A stretch of 15,550 nt of DNA from Pseudomonadaceae bacterium UBA836 (GCA_002296055.1 DBHE01000006.1:11667-27216); one strand, 5' to 3'; positions 1 to 7,750 are shown, counted from the stretch's first letter. The notes: generated by a model not told the origin, from the sequence alone. Made by a program: numbers and translations.

Positions 1-360
1 GTCCTGGGTGATCTGAAAGACGAATTCGTCCATCCCCTCGCCGCTGTCGCCAGCCTGGCTGCCACCCTGACCGCCGCCACCGCCCTCCGGACGGGCGATG
101 CGGTCGCCGCTGGCGAACTCGCGGTTGCCGGGGTGTACCTGGGTCTGGCGGCCGCCCTTGCCGTGATGAAAGATGGGTTCGTCGATATCGCGATTGGGGA
201 TACTGATGCTTTCGCCGTGCTCGATATCGGTGATCGAGCGCCGCCCGACGGCGTCTTCGACCGCCTTTTTGATATGTGATTTGTAGCGCCGCAGAAACCG
301 CTGACGGTTCACGGTGCTCTTGTTTTTGCCGTTCAGACGGCGGTCAATCACGTAGCTCAT
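1..360 (-). CDS. yeaH: YeaH/DUF444 family protein, N-terminal 120 residues (runs off the window)
   Basis: The gene starts at the ATG at 360-358 and is still open at base 1, so only the N-terminal 120 codons are present. The protein begins [20 protein letters not shown], the typical start of the YeaH/DUF444 family. A glycine-rich linker (a run of five Gly, then GlnGlyGly) lies at about residues 93-100, followed by the sequence ending FVFQITQD. The family normally has a von Willebrand factor A-like domain further downstream, outside this window. YeaH is the usual genetic partner of the PrkA/YeaG AAA+ protein (and often SpoVR), and prkA lies directly upstream on the same strand. In E. coli the pair is linked to stationary phase and nitrogen starvation; the biochemical role is not settled. 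A strong Shine-Dalgarno GGAGGG (372-367) sits 6 nt before the ATG, which fixes the start. Confidence 0.93.
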   Translation of the reverse strand, partial: MSYVIDRRLNGKNKSTVNRQRFLRRYKSHIKKAVEDAVGRRSITDIEHGESISIPNRDIDEPIFHHGKGGRQTQVHPGNREFASGDRIARPEGGGGGQGGSQAGDSGEGMDEFVFQITQD

Positions 361-377
361 TCAGGGCCCTCCGGGCC
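361..377 (-). promoter_or_regulatory. yeaH ribosome binding site inside a small GC hairpin
   Basis: On the minus strand the Shine-Dalgarno GGAGGG (372-367) precedes the yeaH ATG by 6 nt. It forms the loop and 3' arm of a GC-only 5-bp stem: GGCCC at 377-373 pairs with GGGCC at 369-365, with loop GGA. Pairing could partly occlude the site. The structure is seen directly; any regulatory effect is inference, because short GC stems are common in this type of genome. Confidence 0.4.
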
Positions 378-378
378 A

Positions 379-490
379 GCCGCAAGCCATAAGCTACAAG
401 CTTGAAGCTGGCCGTGCTGCTATCGGGCGCCGCGCAGAGTCTCAGGCGGCGCCGCGCTGCTTGCCGCTTGAGGCTTTGCGGCTTGTAGCT
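379..490. repeat. REP-like imperfect inverted repeat between prkA and yeaH
   Basis: AGCTACAAGC at 392-401 is the exact reverse complement of GCTTGTAGCT at 481-490. Around both arms there are further degenerate copies of a GCTTG(A/C)AGC-type word, for example 400-408 and 461-476. The centre holds a direct repeat of GGCGCCGCGC (426-435 and 448-457). The vocabulary (GCAAGC.., AGCTACAAGC, GCTTGTAGCTGC) resembles the intergenic REP-type repeats scattered in Pseudomonas genomes; that comparison is from memory. It lies in the transcribed spacer of the prkA-yeaH pair and might stabilise or uncouple the two parts of the message. Confidence 0.5.
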
Positions 491-519
491 GCCCAGTCAA
501 GGCGCAGCCGTCACTGGGC
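491..519 (-). other. Hairpin spanning the prkA stop codon
   Basis: GCCCAGT at 491-497 is the perfect reverse complement of ACTGGGC at 513-519, separated by 15 nt. In the prkA transcript the 5' arm includes the first base of the TGA stop (513-511), so the stop codon lies at the base of the hairpin. No run of T follows on the minus strand, so it is not a canonical intrinsic terminator. It may protect the 3' end of prkA or reduce read-through into yeaH. Confidence 0.35.
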
Positions 520-2433
520 TTTACGCACCCGCAGGTACCATTCCGACAGCAGGCGCACTTGTTTCTCGGTGTAGCCGCGCTCGACCATGCGGTGCACGAA
601 GTCGTTGTGTTTTTTCTGGTCTTCGGTCGAGGCTTTGGCGTTGAAGCTGATGACCGGCAGCAGGTCTTCGGTGTTGGAGAACATCTTCTTCTCGATCACC
701 ACGCGCAGCTTTTCGTAGGACAGCCAACTGGGGTTCTTGCCGTTGTTGTTGGCTCGGGCGCGCAGTACAAAGTTGACGATCTCGTTGCGGAAGTCCTTCG
801 GGTTGCTGATGCCGGCGGGCTTTTCGATTTTCTCCAGCTCCTCGTTGAGCGAGGCGCGGTTGAGGATCTCGCCGGTTTCCGGGTCGCGGTATTCCTGATC
901 CTGAATCCAGAAGTCGGCGTACAGCACGTAACGGTCGAAGATGTTCTGGCCGTATTCGCTGTAGGACTCGAGGTAGGCGGTCTGGATCTCCTTGCCGATG
1001 AATTCGACGTAGCGTGTGGCCAGGTACTCCTTGAGAAAGCGCAGGTAGCGCTCGCTGACCTCGTTGGGGAACTGTTCCTGCTCAATCTGCTGCTCCAGTA
1101 CGTAGAGCAGATGCACCGGGTTGGCAGCCACCTCGGTGGTGTCGAAGTTGAAGACTTTGGACAGGATCTTGAAGGCGAAGCGGGTCGACAGGCCGTTCAT
1201 GCCCTCGTCCACACCTGCGGTGTCGCGGTACTCCTGAATGGATTTGGCCTTGGGGTCGGTGTCTTTCAGGTTTTCGCCATCGTAGATGCGCATCTTCGAG
1301 TAGATGTTGGAGTTATCCGGCTCCTTCAGACGCGAAAGTACGGTGAACTGGGCCAGCATTTTCAAGGTGTCGGGCGCGCAGTGGGCGGCGGCCAGCGAGC
1401 TGTTGGTCAGCAGTTTTTCGTAGATCTGAATTTCGTCGGTGACACGTAGGCAGTAGGGCACCTTGACGATGTAGATACGGTCGATGAACGCCTCATTATT
1501 CTTGTTGTTGCGGAAGCTGTGCCACTCAGACTCGTTGGAATGGGCCAGAATCACACCGCTGAACGGGATCGCGCCCATGCCTTCGGTACTGTTGTAGTTG
1601 CCCTCCTGGGTCGCGGTCAGCAGCGGATGCAGCACCTTGATCGGCGCCTTGAACATCTCGACAAACTCCAGCAGGCCCTGGTTGGCGCGGCACAGACCGC
1701 CCGAATAGCTGTAGGCGTCCGGGTCGTTCTGCGGGAATTCTTCCAGCTTGCGGATATCCACCTTGCCCACCAGCGAGGAGATGTCCTGGTTGTTTTCATC
1801 GCCCGGCTCGGTCTTGGCAACGGCGATCTGCTGCAGGACCGAGGGGTAAAGCTTGACCACGCGGAACTGGGAAATATCGCCATTGAACTCGTGTAGGCGC
1901 TTGACCGCCCACGGCGACATGATGCTGTTGAGGTAGCGCCGCGGAATGCCGAAGTCCTCTTCGAGGATGGCGCCGTCCTCGGCGGCATTGAACAACCCGA
2001 GTGGTGACTCGAATACCGGCGAGCCCTTGATGGCGTAGAACGGCACCTGCTGCATCAGCTCCTTGAGCTTTTCTGCCAGTGAGGATTTACCGCCGCCGAC
2101 CGGGCCCAGCAGGTAGAGGATTTGCTTGCGTTCTTCCAGGCCCTGGGCAGCGTGCTTGAAGAACGACACGATATGCTCGATGGCGTCCTCCATGCCGTGA
2201 AAGTCGGCAAACGCCGGGTAACGTTTGATGATCTTGTTGGAGAAGATGCGCGACAGGCGCGAGTCCAGGGAGGTGTCGATCAGCTCGGGTTCGCCGATGG
2301 CCATCAGCAGGCGCTCGGCGGCGGTGGCGTAGGTGGTCGGGTCGGTTTTGCACAGTTCCAGGTATTCCTGAAGGCTGTACTCTTCCTGCCGGGTGGCTTC
2401 AAAGCGGTTCTGAAAATGACTGAAAATGCTCAT
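511..2433 (-). CDS. prkA: PrkA/YeaG family AAA+ protein (described as serine protein kinase)
   Basis: Encodes 640 residues, normal for the family. The start chosen is ATG 2433-2431, giving MSIFSHFQNRFEATRQEE, the usual N-terminus in pseudomonads. It is preceded on the minus strand by GAGG about 6 nt upstream; an in-frame ATG at 2478 would add 15 residues unlike the family. The N-terminal two thirds is the PrkA AAA+ domain, with Walker A GPVGGGKS at 110-117 and a well-conserved segment ILAHSNESEW that resembles the sensor-1 region. The C-terminal third is the PrkA-specific region, ending LSEWYLRVRKAQ. The family was named as a serine kinase, but work on Bacillus PrkA has argued for an ATP-dependent protease activity, so the biochemical label is uncertain. 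It pairs with yeaH downstream; in E. coli yeaG-yeaH respond to stationary phase and nitrogen starvation. Confidence 0.95.
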   Translation of the reverse strand: MSIFSHFQNRFEATRQEEYSLQEYLELCKTDPTTYATAAERLLMAIGEPELIDTSLDSRLSRIFSNKIIKRYPAFADFHGMEDAIEHIVSFFKHAAQGLEERKQILYLLGPVGGGKSSLAEKLKELMQQVPFYAIKGSPVFESPLGLFNAAEDGAILEEDFGIPRRYLNSIMSPWAVKRLHEFNGDISQFRVVKLYPSVLQQIAVAKTEPGDENNQDISSLVGKVDIRKLEEFPQNDPDAYSYSGGLCRANQGLLEFVEMFKAPIKVLHPLLTATQEGNYNSTEGMGAIPFSGVILAHSNESEWHSFRNNKNNEAFIDRIYIVKVPYCLRVTDEIQIYEKLLTNSSLAAAHCAPDTLKMLAQFTVLSRLKEPDNSNIYSKMRIYDGENLKDTDPKAKSIQEYRDTAGVDEGMNGLSTRFAFKILSKVFNFDTTEVAANPVHLLYVLEQQIEQEQFPNEVSERYLRFLKEYLATRYVEFIGKEIQTAYLESYSEYGQNIFDRYVLYADFWIQDQEYRDPETGEILNRASLNEELEKIEKPAGISNPKDFRNEIVNFVLRARANNNGKNPSWLSYEKLRVVIEKKMFSNTEDLLPVISFNAKASTEDQKKHNDFVHRMVERGYTEKQVRLLSEWYLRVRKAQ

Positions 2434-2880
2434 GACTCGACCTCGCAGCAGCTGAGGCAGCACCCGCCTGTGGCGCAAGTCAGGTGGGTACAGACCCTCG
2501 GGATGAGGTCTGGCGCTTCCGGGCAGCAGCCCGCACGACGCGCTTTACCGGGCGACGGCATGTCCTGATGCGTGAATCCCCCAAAACGCAACTGCGAGCA
2601 TGGTCAGGAGTCTGTCGGAGGCGCCGGGCGGCCAATCGGTGACTGGTCGGACGGTGGATCCGGCAGGCTCCCGTGTTTATCGGAAGCCGGCAGACCGACG
2701 TTCTCTTTCTTGATTCGCCTGAACTCAGGATAGATGCAAATGCGCGGTGCAACAGAAGTTTTCTCAGGATTTTTTGTTGCAAGAGTGTGAAGGCGCGGCT
2801 GGCGGGGCTTTCGGGCGAGTTGTTTGTGTGGGTTGTGAAATGGGTTTTGGAGGATCGGGTGGGCGAGTGTGCACTGGGGT
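2434..2880. other. prkA upstream region: leader hairpins, no supported gene
   Basis: No convincing gene is visible in this stretch upstream of prkA. Near prkA there are three short dyads: ACCCGCCTG/CAGGTGGGT (2462-2470/2481-2489, one G-T pair), CAGAC-CTC/GAG-GTCTG (2491-2495 plus 2497-2499 / 2505-2512, one bulged base) and GGGC/GCCC (2521-2532). They would fall in a long 5' leader of prkA. Further upstream is an A/T-rich dyad, TGCAACA at 2748-2754 with TGTTGCA at 2775-2781. A weak minus-strand -10-like TATCCT (2732-2727) is preceded by C, which vaguely recalls RpoS promoters but has no good -35. All functions are inferred. Confidence 0.35.
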
Positions 2881-3085
2881 TCGTCCCGTTTACGCGGGCG
2901 AGTAGCGCAGGGCTGACGGGAAATAGGACGGCAGCATGTTTGAGGAGTGCAGCGACGAGTTCTGCCGGCCCCCGTTGGCCCGAGCAACGCAGCGAACCCG
3001 AAGGGCCGCGTAGCCGGGTGCCCCGGGGGATTGTTAAGGGGGGCTGGGCAAGCAGCCCCCCTTAACTCGCCGTAAAAGGCGAAAG
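2881..3085. repeat. Putative dispersed intergenic repeat element downstream of glpE
   Basis: The stretch carries word patterns I recognise, from memory, as recurring between genes in many Pseudomonas and related genomes: GGGCGAGTAGCGCAGGG, CAGCATGTTTGAGGAG, GAGCAACGCAGCGAACC and CCGAAGGGCCGCG. These are followed by a long hairpin and then a CTCGCC..GGCGAAAGG tail. In remembered copies the hairpin arms are usually A/T-rich (an AAAGAAAAGTAAC type); here they are replaced by a G/C-rich but perfectly self-complementary pair. Open frames through it (for example 2673-3065 plus strand) read as low-complexity, Arg/Ser/Pro-rich translations rather than a recognisable protein. The boundaries are approximate. 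It separates prkA from glpE, whose orthologues are adjacent in P. aeruginosa. Confidence 0.5.
3033..3082. other. Perfect 14-bp hairpin with adjoining 5-bp hairpin
   Basis: GTTAAGGGGGGCTG (3033-3046) is exactly complementary to CAGCCCCCCTTAAC (3053-3066), with a 6-nt loop GGCAAG. It is directly abutted by TCGCC/GGCGA (3067-3071/3078-3082, loop GTAAAA). The first hairpin ends 71 bp beyond the glpE stop codon, so it could cap the 3' end of the lptD-to-glpE transcript. Neither strand has a T tract after the stem, so a classical Rho-independent terminator is not supported. The stem itself is certain; its role is unknown. Confidence 0.6.
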
Positions 3086-3136
3086 GCGGAGTCGACAGCG
3101 GCGCGATGTTGAGGCTAAGAGCAACGCGCTGAAACC

Positions 3137-3457
3137 TTACTCGCAGCTAACTCGCGCCGGATAAGTCTGCCGCCAAAGGTCAAAACCGCCATCCAGGCTG
3201 TAGGCCTCGGCAAAGCCGATGCTGGACAGGTAGGCGGCGGCGCCCTGGCTGGAGTTGCCGTGGTAGCAGCAAACGATCAAGGGCGCCTGCTGGTTGGCGT
3301 TGGCGACGAAGTCGGCGAGGTTGTCGTTGTCCAGGCGGATGGCGCCCGGAATGTGGCCAAAGTCGAAGCTCTGCGGGTCGCGGATATCAACCAGTTGGGC
3401 GTTGTTGTCCAGCAACTGGCTGGCGGTGTGCGGGTCGATACGTTTGAAATCGCTCAT
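3137..3457 (-). CDS. glpE: Thiosulfate sulfurtransferase GlpE (single-domain rhodanese)
   Basis: 106 residues, matching the compact single-domain GlpE. The rhodanese fold is indicated by [18 protein letters not shown] (22-39) and by the active-site loop CYHGNSS at 64-70. Cys64 is the persulfide-forming residue, as in E. coli GlpE Cys65; Cys63 next to it is an extra cysteine. The enzyme transfers sulfane sulfur from thiosulfate to cyanide or thiol acceptors in the cytoplasm; its physiological acceptor is not clear. The gene is last in the lptD operon, 15 nt after apaH, and has a weak ribosome site (GGCGAGAAAACC before the ATG). The E. coli gene sits beside glpG/glpR, whereas here it follows apaH as in other pseudomonads. 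Confidence 0.93.
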   Translation of the reverse strand: MSDFKRIDPHTASQLLDNNAQLVDIRDPQSFDFGHIPGAIRLDNDNLADFVANANQQAPLIVCCYHGNSSQGAAAYLSSIGFAEAYSLDGGFDLWRQTYPARVSCE

Positions 3458-3472
3458 GGTTTTCTCGCCGGG

Positions 3473-4285
3473 TCAGTGATCGCAGTCGCAGTGATGCAGC
3501 TCGCGGGTATCCAGGTTCATCAGCGTCATGCGGCCGCCCCAGACACAGCCGGTGTCCAGTGCATGCACGCCTTGAGTACCGGTGCGGCCCTCGATGGCTG
3601 CCCAATGGCCAAAGATAACCTGAATATCCGGATCCTGGCGCTGGTAACGAAACCAGGGGGCATAGCCCTTGGGCATGCTGTCCAGGCCTTCCTTGGACTT
3701 GAACTCCAGGGTGCCGTCGGGTTTGCAGAAGCGCATGCGGGTCAGGTAATTGGTGATTGCACGCAGACGGTCTATGCCTTTGAGGCTAGGCTTCCAGCGA
3801 GCCGGCTCGTTGCCGTACATCTCGTCCAGATAATCCGGCAGGCGCTTGTCGTTGCGCAGTACCTGCTCCACCTCGCCAGCCAGTGCCAGTGTCTGTTGCA
3901 CGTTCCAGATGGGCGGGATGCCCGCGTGGGTCATGACAAAGCCCAGCTCGGCGTCAAAATGCGCCAGCGGGCGATGGCGCAACCAGTCCAGCAGGCTGTT
4001 GCGGTCGTCCGCTTTGAGCAGGGGCTTGAGGGTATCGGATTTGCGCACTCGGCTGCCGTTGCGACTGGCCGCCAGCAAGTGCAGGTCATGGTTGCCAAGT
4101 ACCGCGATGCAGGCGTTGTCCAGCTGTTGCAGAAAACGCAGGGTGCCGAGCGAGTCCGGTCCACGGTTTACCAGGTCGCCAACGGACCAGAGCACGTCGC
4201 GGGAGGGGTTGAAGTCAACCTCAGCGAGCAAACATTGCAGGGGCTTGAGGCAACCTTGCAGATCGCCAACGGCATAGGTGGTCAT
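3473..4285 (-). CDS. apaH: Symmetrical bis(5'-nucleosyl)-tetraphosphatase ApaH
   Basis: 270 residues (E. coli ApaH 280). It hydrolyses Ap4A to two ADP, and in enteric bacteria it also removes Np4A-type caps from RNA. Motifs of the PPP metallophosphatase fold are visible: GDLQGC at 7-12, GDLVNRG at 36-42, GNHD at 64-67, THAG with His120, and FGHW with His227. The first motif has Gln10 where E. coli ApaH has His (GDVHGC); as I recall, GDLQG is usual in Pseudomonas and Xanthomonas ApaH, so this is likely lineage-typical rather than inactivating. The C-terminus is HHCDCDH (264-270), an unusual Cys/His-rich tail. The gene lies 9 nt after apaG; no good Shine-Dalgarno precedes the ATG, which suggests translational coupling. 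Confidence 0.95.
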   Translation of the reverse strand: MTTYAVGDLQGCLKPLQCLLAEVDFNPSRDVLWSVGDLVNRGPDSLGTLRFLQQLDNACIAVLGNHDLHLLAASRNGSRVRKSDTLKPLLKADDRNSLLDWLRHRPLAHFDAELGFVMTHAGIPPIWNVQQTLALAGEVEQVLRNDKRLPDYLDEMYGNEPARWKPSLKGIDRLRAITNYLTRMRFCKPDGTLEFKSKEGLDSMPKGYAPWFRYQRQDPDIQVIFGHWAAIEGRTGTQGVHALDTGCVWGGRMTLMNLDTRELHHCDCDH

Positions 4286-4294
4286 AAAACAGTG

Positions 4295-4669
4295 TCAATT
4301 CAGTGCGTGTGGCTGAGCCAGACGAAAGCGGGCGATGTCGGCGCTGAACGTATGTCCGTCACTGGCGCGCATGTCGTAACTGCCTTCCATGGTGCCGACT
4401 GGCGTTTCCAGCAGGCAGCCACTGGTGTAGGTATGGCTGGCGCCGGGTGCGATAACCGGTTGCTCGCCTACCACGCCAGGACCATCCACCCGCTGTTGCT
4501 TGTTGTTGCCGTCGGTAATCAACCAGTGGCGGTACAGCAGCTGGGCGTCGACGCAGCCCTGGTTGGCAATGGTGATGGTGTAGGCAAAGGCAAAACGCTT
4601 TTTCTGCGGATCCGACTGCTCGGGCAGGTAGCGGGTTTGCACGTCTACGGCGATCAGATAGTCGTTCAT
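4295..4669 (-). CDS. apaG: ApaG (DUF525) protein
   Basis: 124 residues, the normal ApaG length, forming a single immunoglobulin/fibronectin-III-like beta-sandwich domain. Diagnostic segments are the N-terminal [14 protein letters not shown] (8-21), the YRHWLITDG stretch (46-54), the conserved GPGVVGEQP loop (63-71), and the Thr/Ser-rich strand followed by GTMEGSYDM (92-100). The molecular function in bacteria is unresolved; the fold occurs in eukaryotic F-box proteins and in PolDIP2. The ATG (4669-4667) overlaps the rsmA stop by 4 nt (ATGA), and apaH follows after 9 nt. A GGAG about 10 nt upstream lies inside rsmA. Confidence 0.95.
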   Translation of the reverse strand: MNDYLIAVDVQTRYLPEQSDPQKKRFAFAYTITIANQGCVDAQLLYRHWLITDGNNKQQRVDGPGVVGEQPVIAPGASHTYTSGCLLETPVGTMEGSYDMRASDGHTFSADIARFRLAQPHALN

Positions 4670-5475
4670 GCCTCAGCACTCCGCTTGCGGGCCAGGCGGT
4701 TGGCCAGGCGCACAAAGCCGGCCAGGTCGACTTGCTCGGGGCGGGTGCCGGGGTCGATGCCTTCGGCTTCTATCTCCTCGGCGCTGAGCAGTGCTTTCAG
4801 CGTGTTGCGCAGAGTCTTGCGGCGCTGGTTGAACGCATCGCGGACCAGCACCTCCAGCAGCCCAACGTCATCGGCGGGATGCGGCAGGGTCGCGTGGGGC
4901 ACCAGGCGGACGATGGCCGAGTCGACCTTGGGCGCCGGGTTGAAGGCGCCGGGGCCGACGTCGAACAGATGCTCTACGCGGCAGTGATATTGCACCATGA
5001 TGCCGAGCCGGCCGTAGTGGTTCATGCCGGCGGTGGCAGCCAGACGCAGCACCACTTCCTTCTGCAGCATGAAGTGCATGTCGTCGATGCAGTCGGACTG
5101 CTCCAGCAGGTGGAACATCAACGGCGTGGAAATGTTGTACGGCAGGTTGCCGACCACGCGCAGCTTGTCGTCGCCCGTGACCAGTTGGCGGAAGTCGAAC
5201 TTCAGTGCGTCGCCCTTGTGCAGGCGGAAGCGGTCAAGAAAGCCGAACTGCCCCATCAGGATCGGGTGCAGGTCCTTGTCCAGCTCGACTACGTCCAGCT
5301 GTGCGCCGCTGGCCAGCAGGCCAGAGGTGATAGCGCCCTGACCCGGGCCGATCTCGACCAGGTGATCGCTTTCACGCGGACGGATGGAGCGGATGATGCG
5401 GTCGATTACGCCGGCATCGTGCAGGAAGTTCTGGCCAAAGCGCTTGCGCGCCTTGTGTTGCGGAAACTGACTCAT
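4666..5475 (-). CDS. rsmA: 16S rRNA (adenine1518-N6/adenine1519-N6) dimethyltransferase RsmA/KsgA
   Basis: 269 residues, normal for KsgA. It dimethylates the two adjacent adenines in helix 45 of 16S rRNA using S-adenosylmethionine, late in 30S assembly; loss of the enzyme gives kasugamycin resistance. Visible motifs are RKRFGQNFL (10-18), the SAM-binding motif [15 protein letters not shown] (41-54), the acidic VVELDKD (62-68), and the catalytic NLPYNIS at 110-116 typical of N6-adenine methyltransferases. A C-terminal helical domain follows ([12 protein letters not shown]). The ATG overlaps the pdxA stop by 4 nt and has a strong GGAGGG Shine-Dalgarno inside pdxA. It should not be confused with the CsrA-family regulator that is also called RsmA in Pseudomonas. 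Confidence 0.97.
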   Translation of the reverse strand: MSQFPQHKARKRFGQNFLHDAGVIDRIIRSIRPRESDHLVEIGPGQGAITSGLLASGAQLDVVELDKDLHPILMGQFGFLDRFRLHKGDALKFDFRQLVTGDDKLRVVGNLPYNISTPLMFHLLEQSDCIDDMHFMLQKEVVLRLAATAGMNHYGRLGIMVQYHCRVEHLFDVGPGAFNPAPKVDSAIVRLVPHATLPHPADDVGLLEVLVRDAFNQRRKTLRNTLKALLSAEEIEAEGIDPGTRPEQVDLAGFVRLANRLARKRSAEA

Positions 5476-6464
5476 ACTGCCCTCCGGGCGGCGATCATCT
5501 GGATGGCGGTATCGAGGGCAACCTGCAGGCTGCCCGGGTTGGCCTGGCCGGTCCCGGCCAGGTCCAGGGCGGTGCCGTGATCAACCGAGGTGCGGATGAT
5601 GGGCATGCCCAGTGTAATATTGACGGCGTTGCCGAAGCCCTTGTGCTTGAGCACCGGCAGCCCCTGATCGTGATACATGGCCAGCACCGCATCGGCCTGA
5701 TCAAGGTGTTTGGGGGTGAACAGAGTGTCGGCGGGCAGCGGCCCGATCAGCTGCATACCCTCAGCGCGCAGACGCTCCAGCGCCGGGATGATGATATCCA
5801 GCTCTTCGCGCCCCAGGTGCCCGTCTTCTCCGGCGTGCGGATTCAAGCCGCAGACCAGAATGCGTGGCGTGGCGATACCGAACTTGCTTAGCAGATCGCT
5901 GTGCAGAATACGCACTACACGCTCGATCAGCGGGCCGGTGATGGCGTCGGCAACCTGTCGCAGGGGCAGGTGAGTTGTCGCCAGGGCCACCCGCAGGCCG
6001 GGGCAGGCAAGCATCATCACGACCTGCTCGGTGGCGGTCTGCTCGGCGAAGAACTCGGTATGCCCGGAAAAGGGTACGCCGGCGTCGTTGATGATGCCCT
6101 TGTGTACCGGCGCGGTAACAATGGCGTCAAAGGTGCCGTTGAGTGCGCCAGCCCCCGCCAGTCGCAGGGTTTCCAGCACGTAGCCGGCGTTGGCGCGGTT
6201 CAGTTCGCCCGGCCGGCATGGCGCGGCCAGCGAAACGGGCAATACGCTGAGTTGGCCGGCCGCCTGAGCCGCCGGCAGGGCGTCCGGGTCAAAGGGTTGC
6301 AGCTCTACGCGCAGCCCCAGCTGGGCGGCGCGCTGTTCCAGCAGCTGCGGGTCGGCAATCACCACCCGCTCACAGCTGGCGGGCTGTTGGGCCAGCATCA
6401 GGCACAGGTCGGGACCAATACCCGCCGGCTCGCCGGCGGTGATGGCCAGGCGTGCCGAACTCAC
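5472..6464 (-). CDS. pdxA: 4-hydroxythreonine-4-phosphate dehydrogenase PdxA
   Basis: 330 residues. It oxidises 4-phosphohydroxy-L-threonine with NAD(P)+, giving the precursor that PdxJ joins with deoxyxylulose 5-phosphate in pyridoxine 5'-phosphate synthesis. The N-terminus [13 protein letters not shown] (8-20) is diagnostic. The three divalent-metal-binding histidines are seen as His165 (TTHLPL), His210 (NPHAGEDG) and His265 (MYHDQG). GHTEFFA (134-140) and the C-terminal [15 protein letters not shown] (292-306) are also well conserved. The start codon is GTG at 6464-6462, overlapping the surA stop by 4 nt (GTGA), with GGAG about 11 nt upstream. The surA-pdxA-rsmA order is the classic gammaproteobacterial arrangement. 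Confidence 0.97.
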   Translation of the reverse strand: MSSARLAITAGEPAGIGPDLCLMLAQQPASCERVVIADPQLLEQRAAQLGLRVELQPFDPDALPAAQAAGQLSVLPVSLAAPCRPGELNRANAGYVLETLRLAGAGALNGTFDAIVTAPVHKGIINDAGVPFSGHTEFFAEQTATEQVVMMLACPGLRVALATTHLPLRQVADAITGPLIERVVRILHSDLLSKFGIATPRILVCGLNPHAGEDGHLGREELDIIIPALERLRAEGMQLIGPLPADTLFTPKHLDQADAVLAMYHDQGLPVLKHKGFGNAVNITLGMPIIRTSVDHGTALDLAGTGQANPGSLQVALDTAIQMIAARRAV

Positions 6465-7750
6465 CCGTTCTTGATCTCCACGTAGGCTTCATCGCGAATC
6501 TGCAGCAGCCAGGTCTGCAGCTCTTCTTCGTACTTGCGGCTGCGGATCAGATTGGCTGCCTGCTGTTCGCGCATGTCGTCGGTCATGTCGACATCGCGCG
6601 TGTCCAGCACTTCCAGAATGTGCCAGCCGAACTGGCTCTGGAACGGCCGGGTCAGGGTGTTCAGCGGGGTGCTGGTAATCATCTCGCCAAACTCGGGCGT
6701 CATCGCATCTGGCGTGACCCAATCCAAGTCGCCGCCGTTCAGCGCGCTGCCTGGGTCTTCCGAGTAGGACTTGGCCAGGGTGGCAAAGGATTCGCCACCC
6801 TTGATGCGGTCATAGATGCGTTGGGCCAGTTGCGCGGCTTCGCCGTCGGTCCGGATTTCGCTGGGCTTGATCAGGATGTGGCGGACGTGGAACTCCTCGA
6901 TCATCTGACCTTCACCGCCACGGCGGTCCAGCAGCTTGAGGATGTGAATGCCGGCGGGCGAGCGCATGGGCTGGGTGACTTCGCCAACCTGCAGCGCATC
7001 GACTGCCGAGGCAAAGGGGCCTGGCAGCTGAGCTGCCTTGCGCCAGCCCAGCTCACCGCCTTCCAGAGCGGTGTCACCGGCGGAGCGACTGGCAGCCAGG
7101 GTGTTGAAGTCGGCACCTTGGCGCAACTGGTTGTAGATGTCGGTGGCCGCGCGGCCAACCTTTTCGACTTCGGCGCTGCTGGCGTTTTCTGCCAGCGGCA
7201 GCACGATCATCGCCAGGCGGAAGTCGGCAGACGTCTGATAGCGGCCGACGTCGGAGTTGAGGAAGTTGCGGACTTCCTGATCGCTGACCTGGATGTTGTC
7301 GCGTACTCGACGCTGACGTACGCGGTTGATGATCATCTCGCGGCGAATCTGCTCGCGCGCCTGCTGGTAGCTGATGCCGTCGCGCTCAAGGGCTGCGCGA
7401 AACTGGTCCAGGGTGACGCCGTTGCGCGCGGCGATCTGCTGCATGGTCTGGTTCAGTGACTCGTCGTCAATCTGCATGCCGGCGCGTTCGCCCATCTGCA
7501 GCTGAATGCTCTCCAGAATCAGGCGGTCCAGCACCTGGGAACGCAGTTCGCTCTCGGCCGGTGCCTCAGCGCCGTTCTGCGCCAACTGCTGGCGCACCGA
7601 GGCCATGCGCTCATTGACCTGGCTGGCCATCACCACGTCGTTGTCGACAATCGCGGCCACGCGGTCTAGCGGTTCGACGGCAGCCTGGCTGGCGGCAGTG
7701 AACAGGAGGCCCGCGCACAGGCTCAGGGCTGTAACAAACTTAAAATGCAT
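6461..7750 (-). CDS. surA: Periplasmic chaperone/peptidyl-prolyl isomerase SurA
   Basis: 429 residues from ATG 7750-7748, close to E. coli SurA (428). The upstream in-frame start at 7825 would put 25 non-family residues before the signal peptide. The signal peptide is [17 protein letters not shown] plus TAASQA, with probable cleavage after residue 23 (ASQA/AVEP). Then come the N-terminal chaperone domain (about 24-165), parvulin domain 1 (about 175-276), parvulin domain 2 (about 287-386, starting [10 protein letters not shown] and ending [11 protein letters not shown]) and a C-terminal helix completing the chaperone core. It escorts unfolded outer-membrane beta-barrels, LptD among the best known, to the BAM complex. 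The start overlaps the end of lptD by 11 nt (the word ATGCATTTTAA), so translation is probably coupled to lptD. Confidence 0.97.
   Translation of the reverse strand: MHFKFVTALSLCAGLLFTAASQAAVEPLDRVAAIVDNDVVMASQVNERMASVRQQLAQNGAEAPAESELRSQVLDRLILESIQLQMGERAGMQIDDESLNQTMQQIAARNGVTLDQFRAALERDGISYQQAREQIRREMIINRVRQRRVRDNIQVSDQEVRNFLNSDVGRYQTSADFRLAMIVLPLAENASSAEVEKVGRAATDIYNQLRQGADFNTLAASRSAGDTALEGGELGWRKAAQLPGPFASAVDALQVGEVTQPMRSPAGIHILKLLDRRGGEGQMIEEFHVRHILIKPSEIRTDGEAAQLAQRIYDRIKGGESFATLAKSYSEDPGSALNGGDLDWVTPDAMTPEFGEMITSTPLNTLTRPFQSQFGWHILEVLDTRDVDMTDDMREQQAANLIRSRKYEEELQTWLLQIRDEAYVEIKNG

Noticed and set aside
559..1449. 296-codon open frame on the plus strand
   Set aside because: Antisense to prkA, with the Val/Gly/Leu-rich composition typical of a codon-shadow frame and no domain recognised.
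2580..2615. Sigma-54 (-24/-12) promoter for prkA
   Set aside because: A TTGC-like box occurs on the minus strand, but the GG of the -24 element is missing at the correct spacing.
2673..3065. 130-codon plus-strand frame starting at GTG in the prkA-glpE gap
   Set aside because: No good ribosome site. Its C-terminal half is the translation of the putative repeat element and the hairpin. Such frames are often annotated as hypothetical proteins, but nothing here supports expression.
3033..3066. Rho-independent terminator for the glpE end of the operon
   Set aside because: The stem is strong but neither strand carries a T tract after it, so it is reported as a hairpin only.
3260..4987. 575-codon open frame on the plus strand
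   Set aside because: It lies antisense to glpE, apaH, apaG and part of rsmA, which are all strongly supported. The translation is low-information (Gly/Val/Gln-rich) and has no recognisable domain. Long antisense frames are expected in GC-rich DNA.
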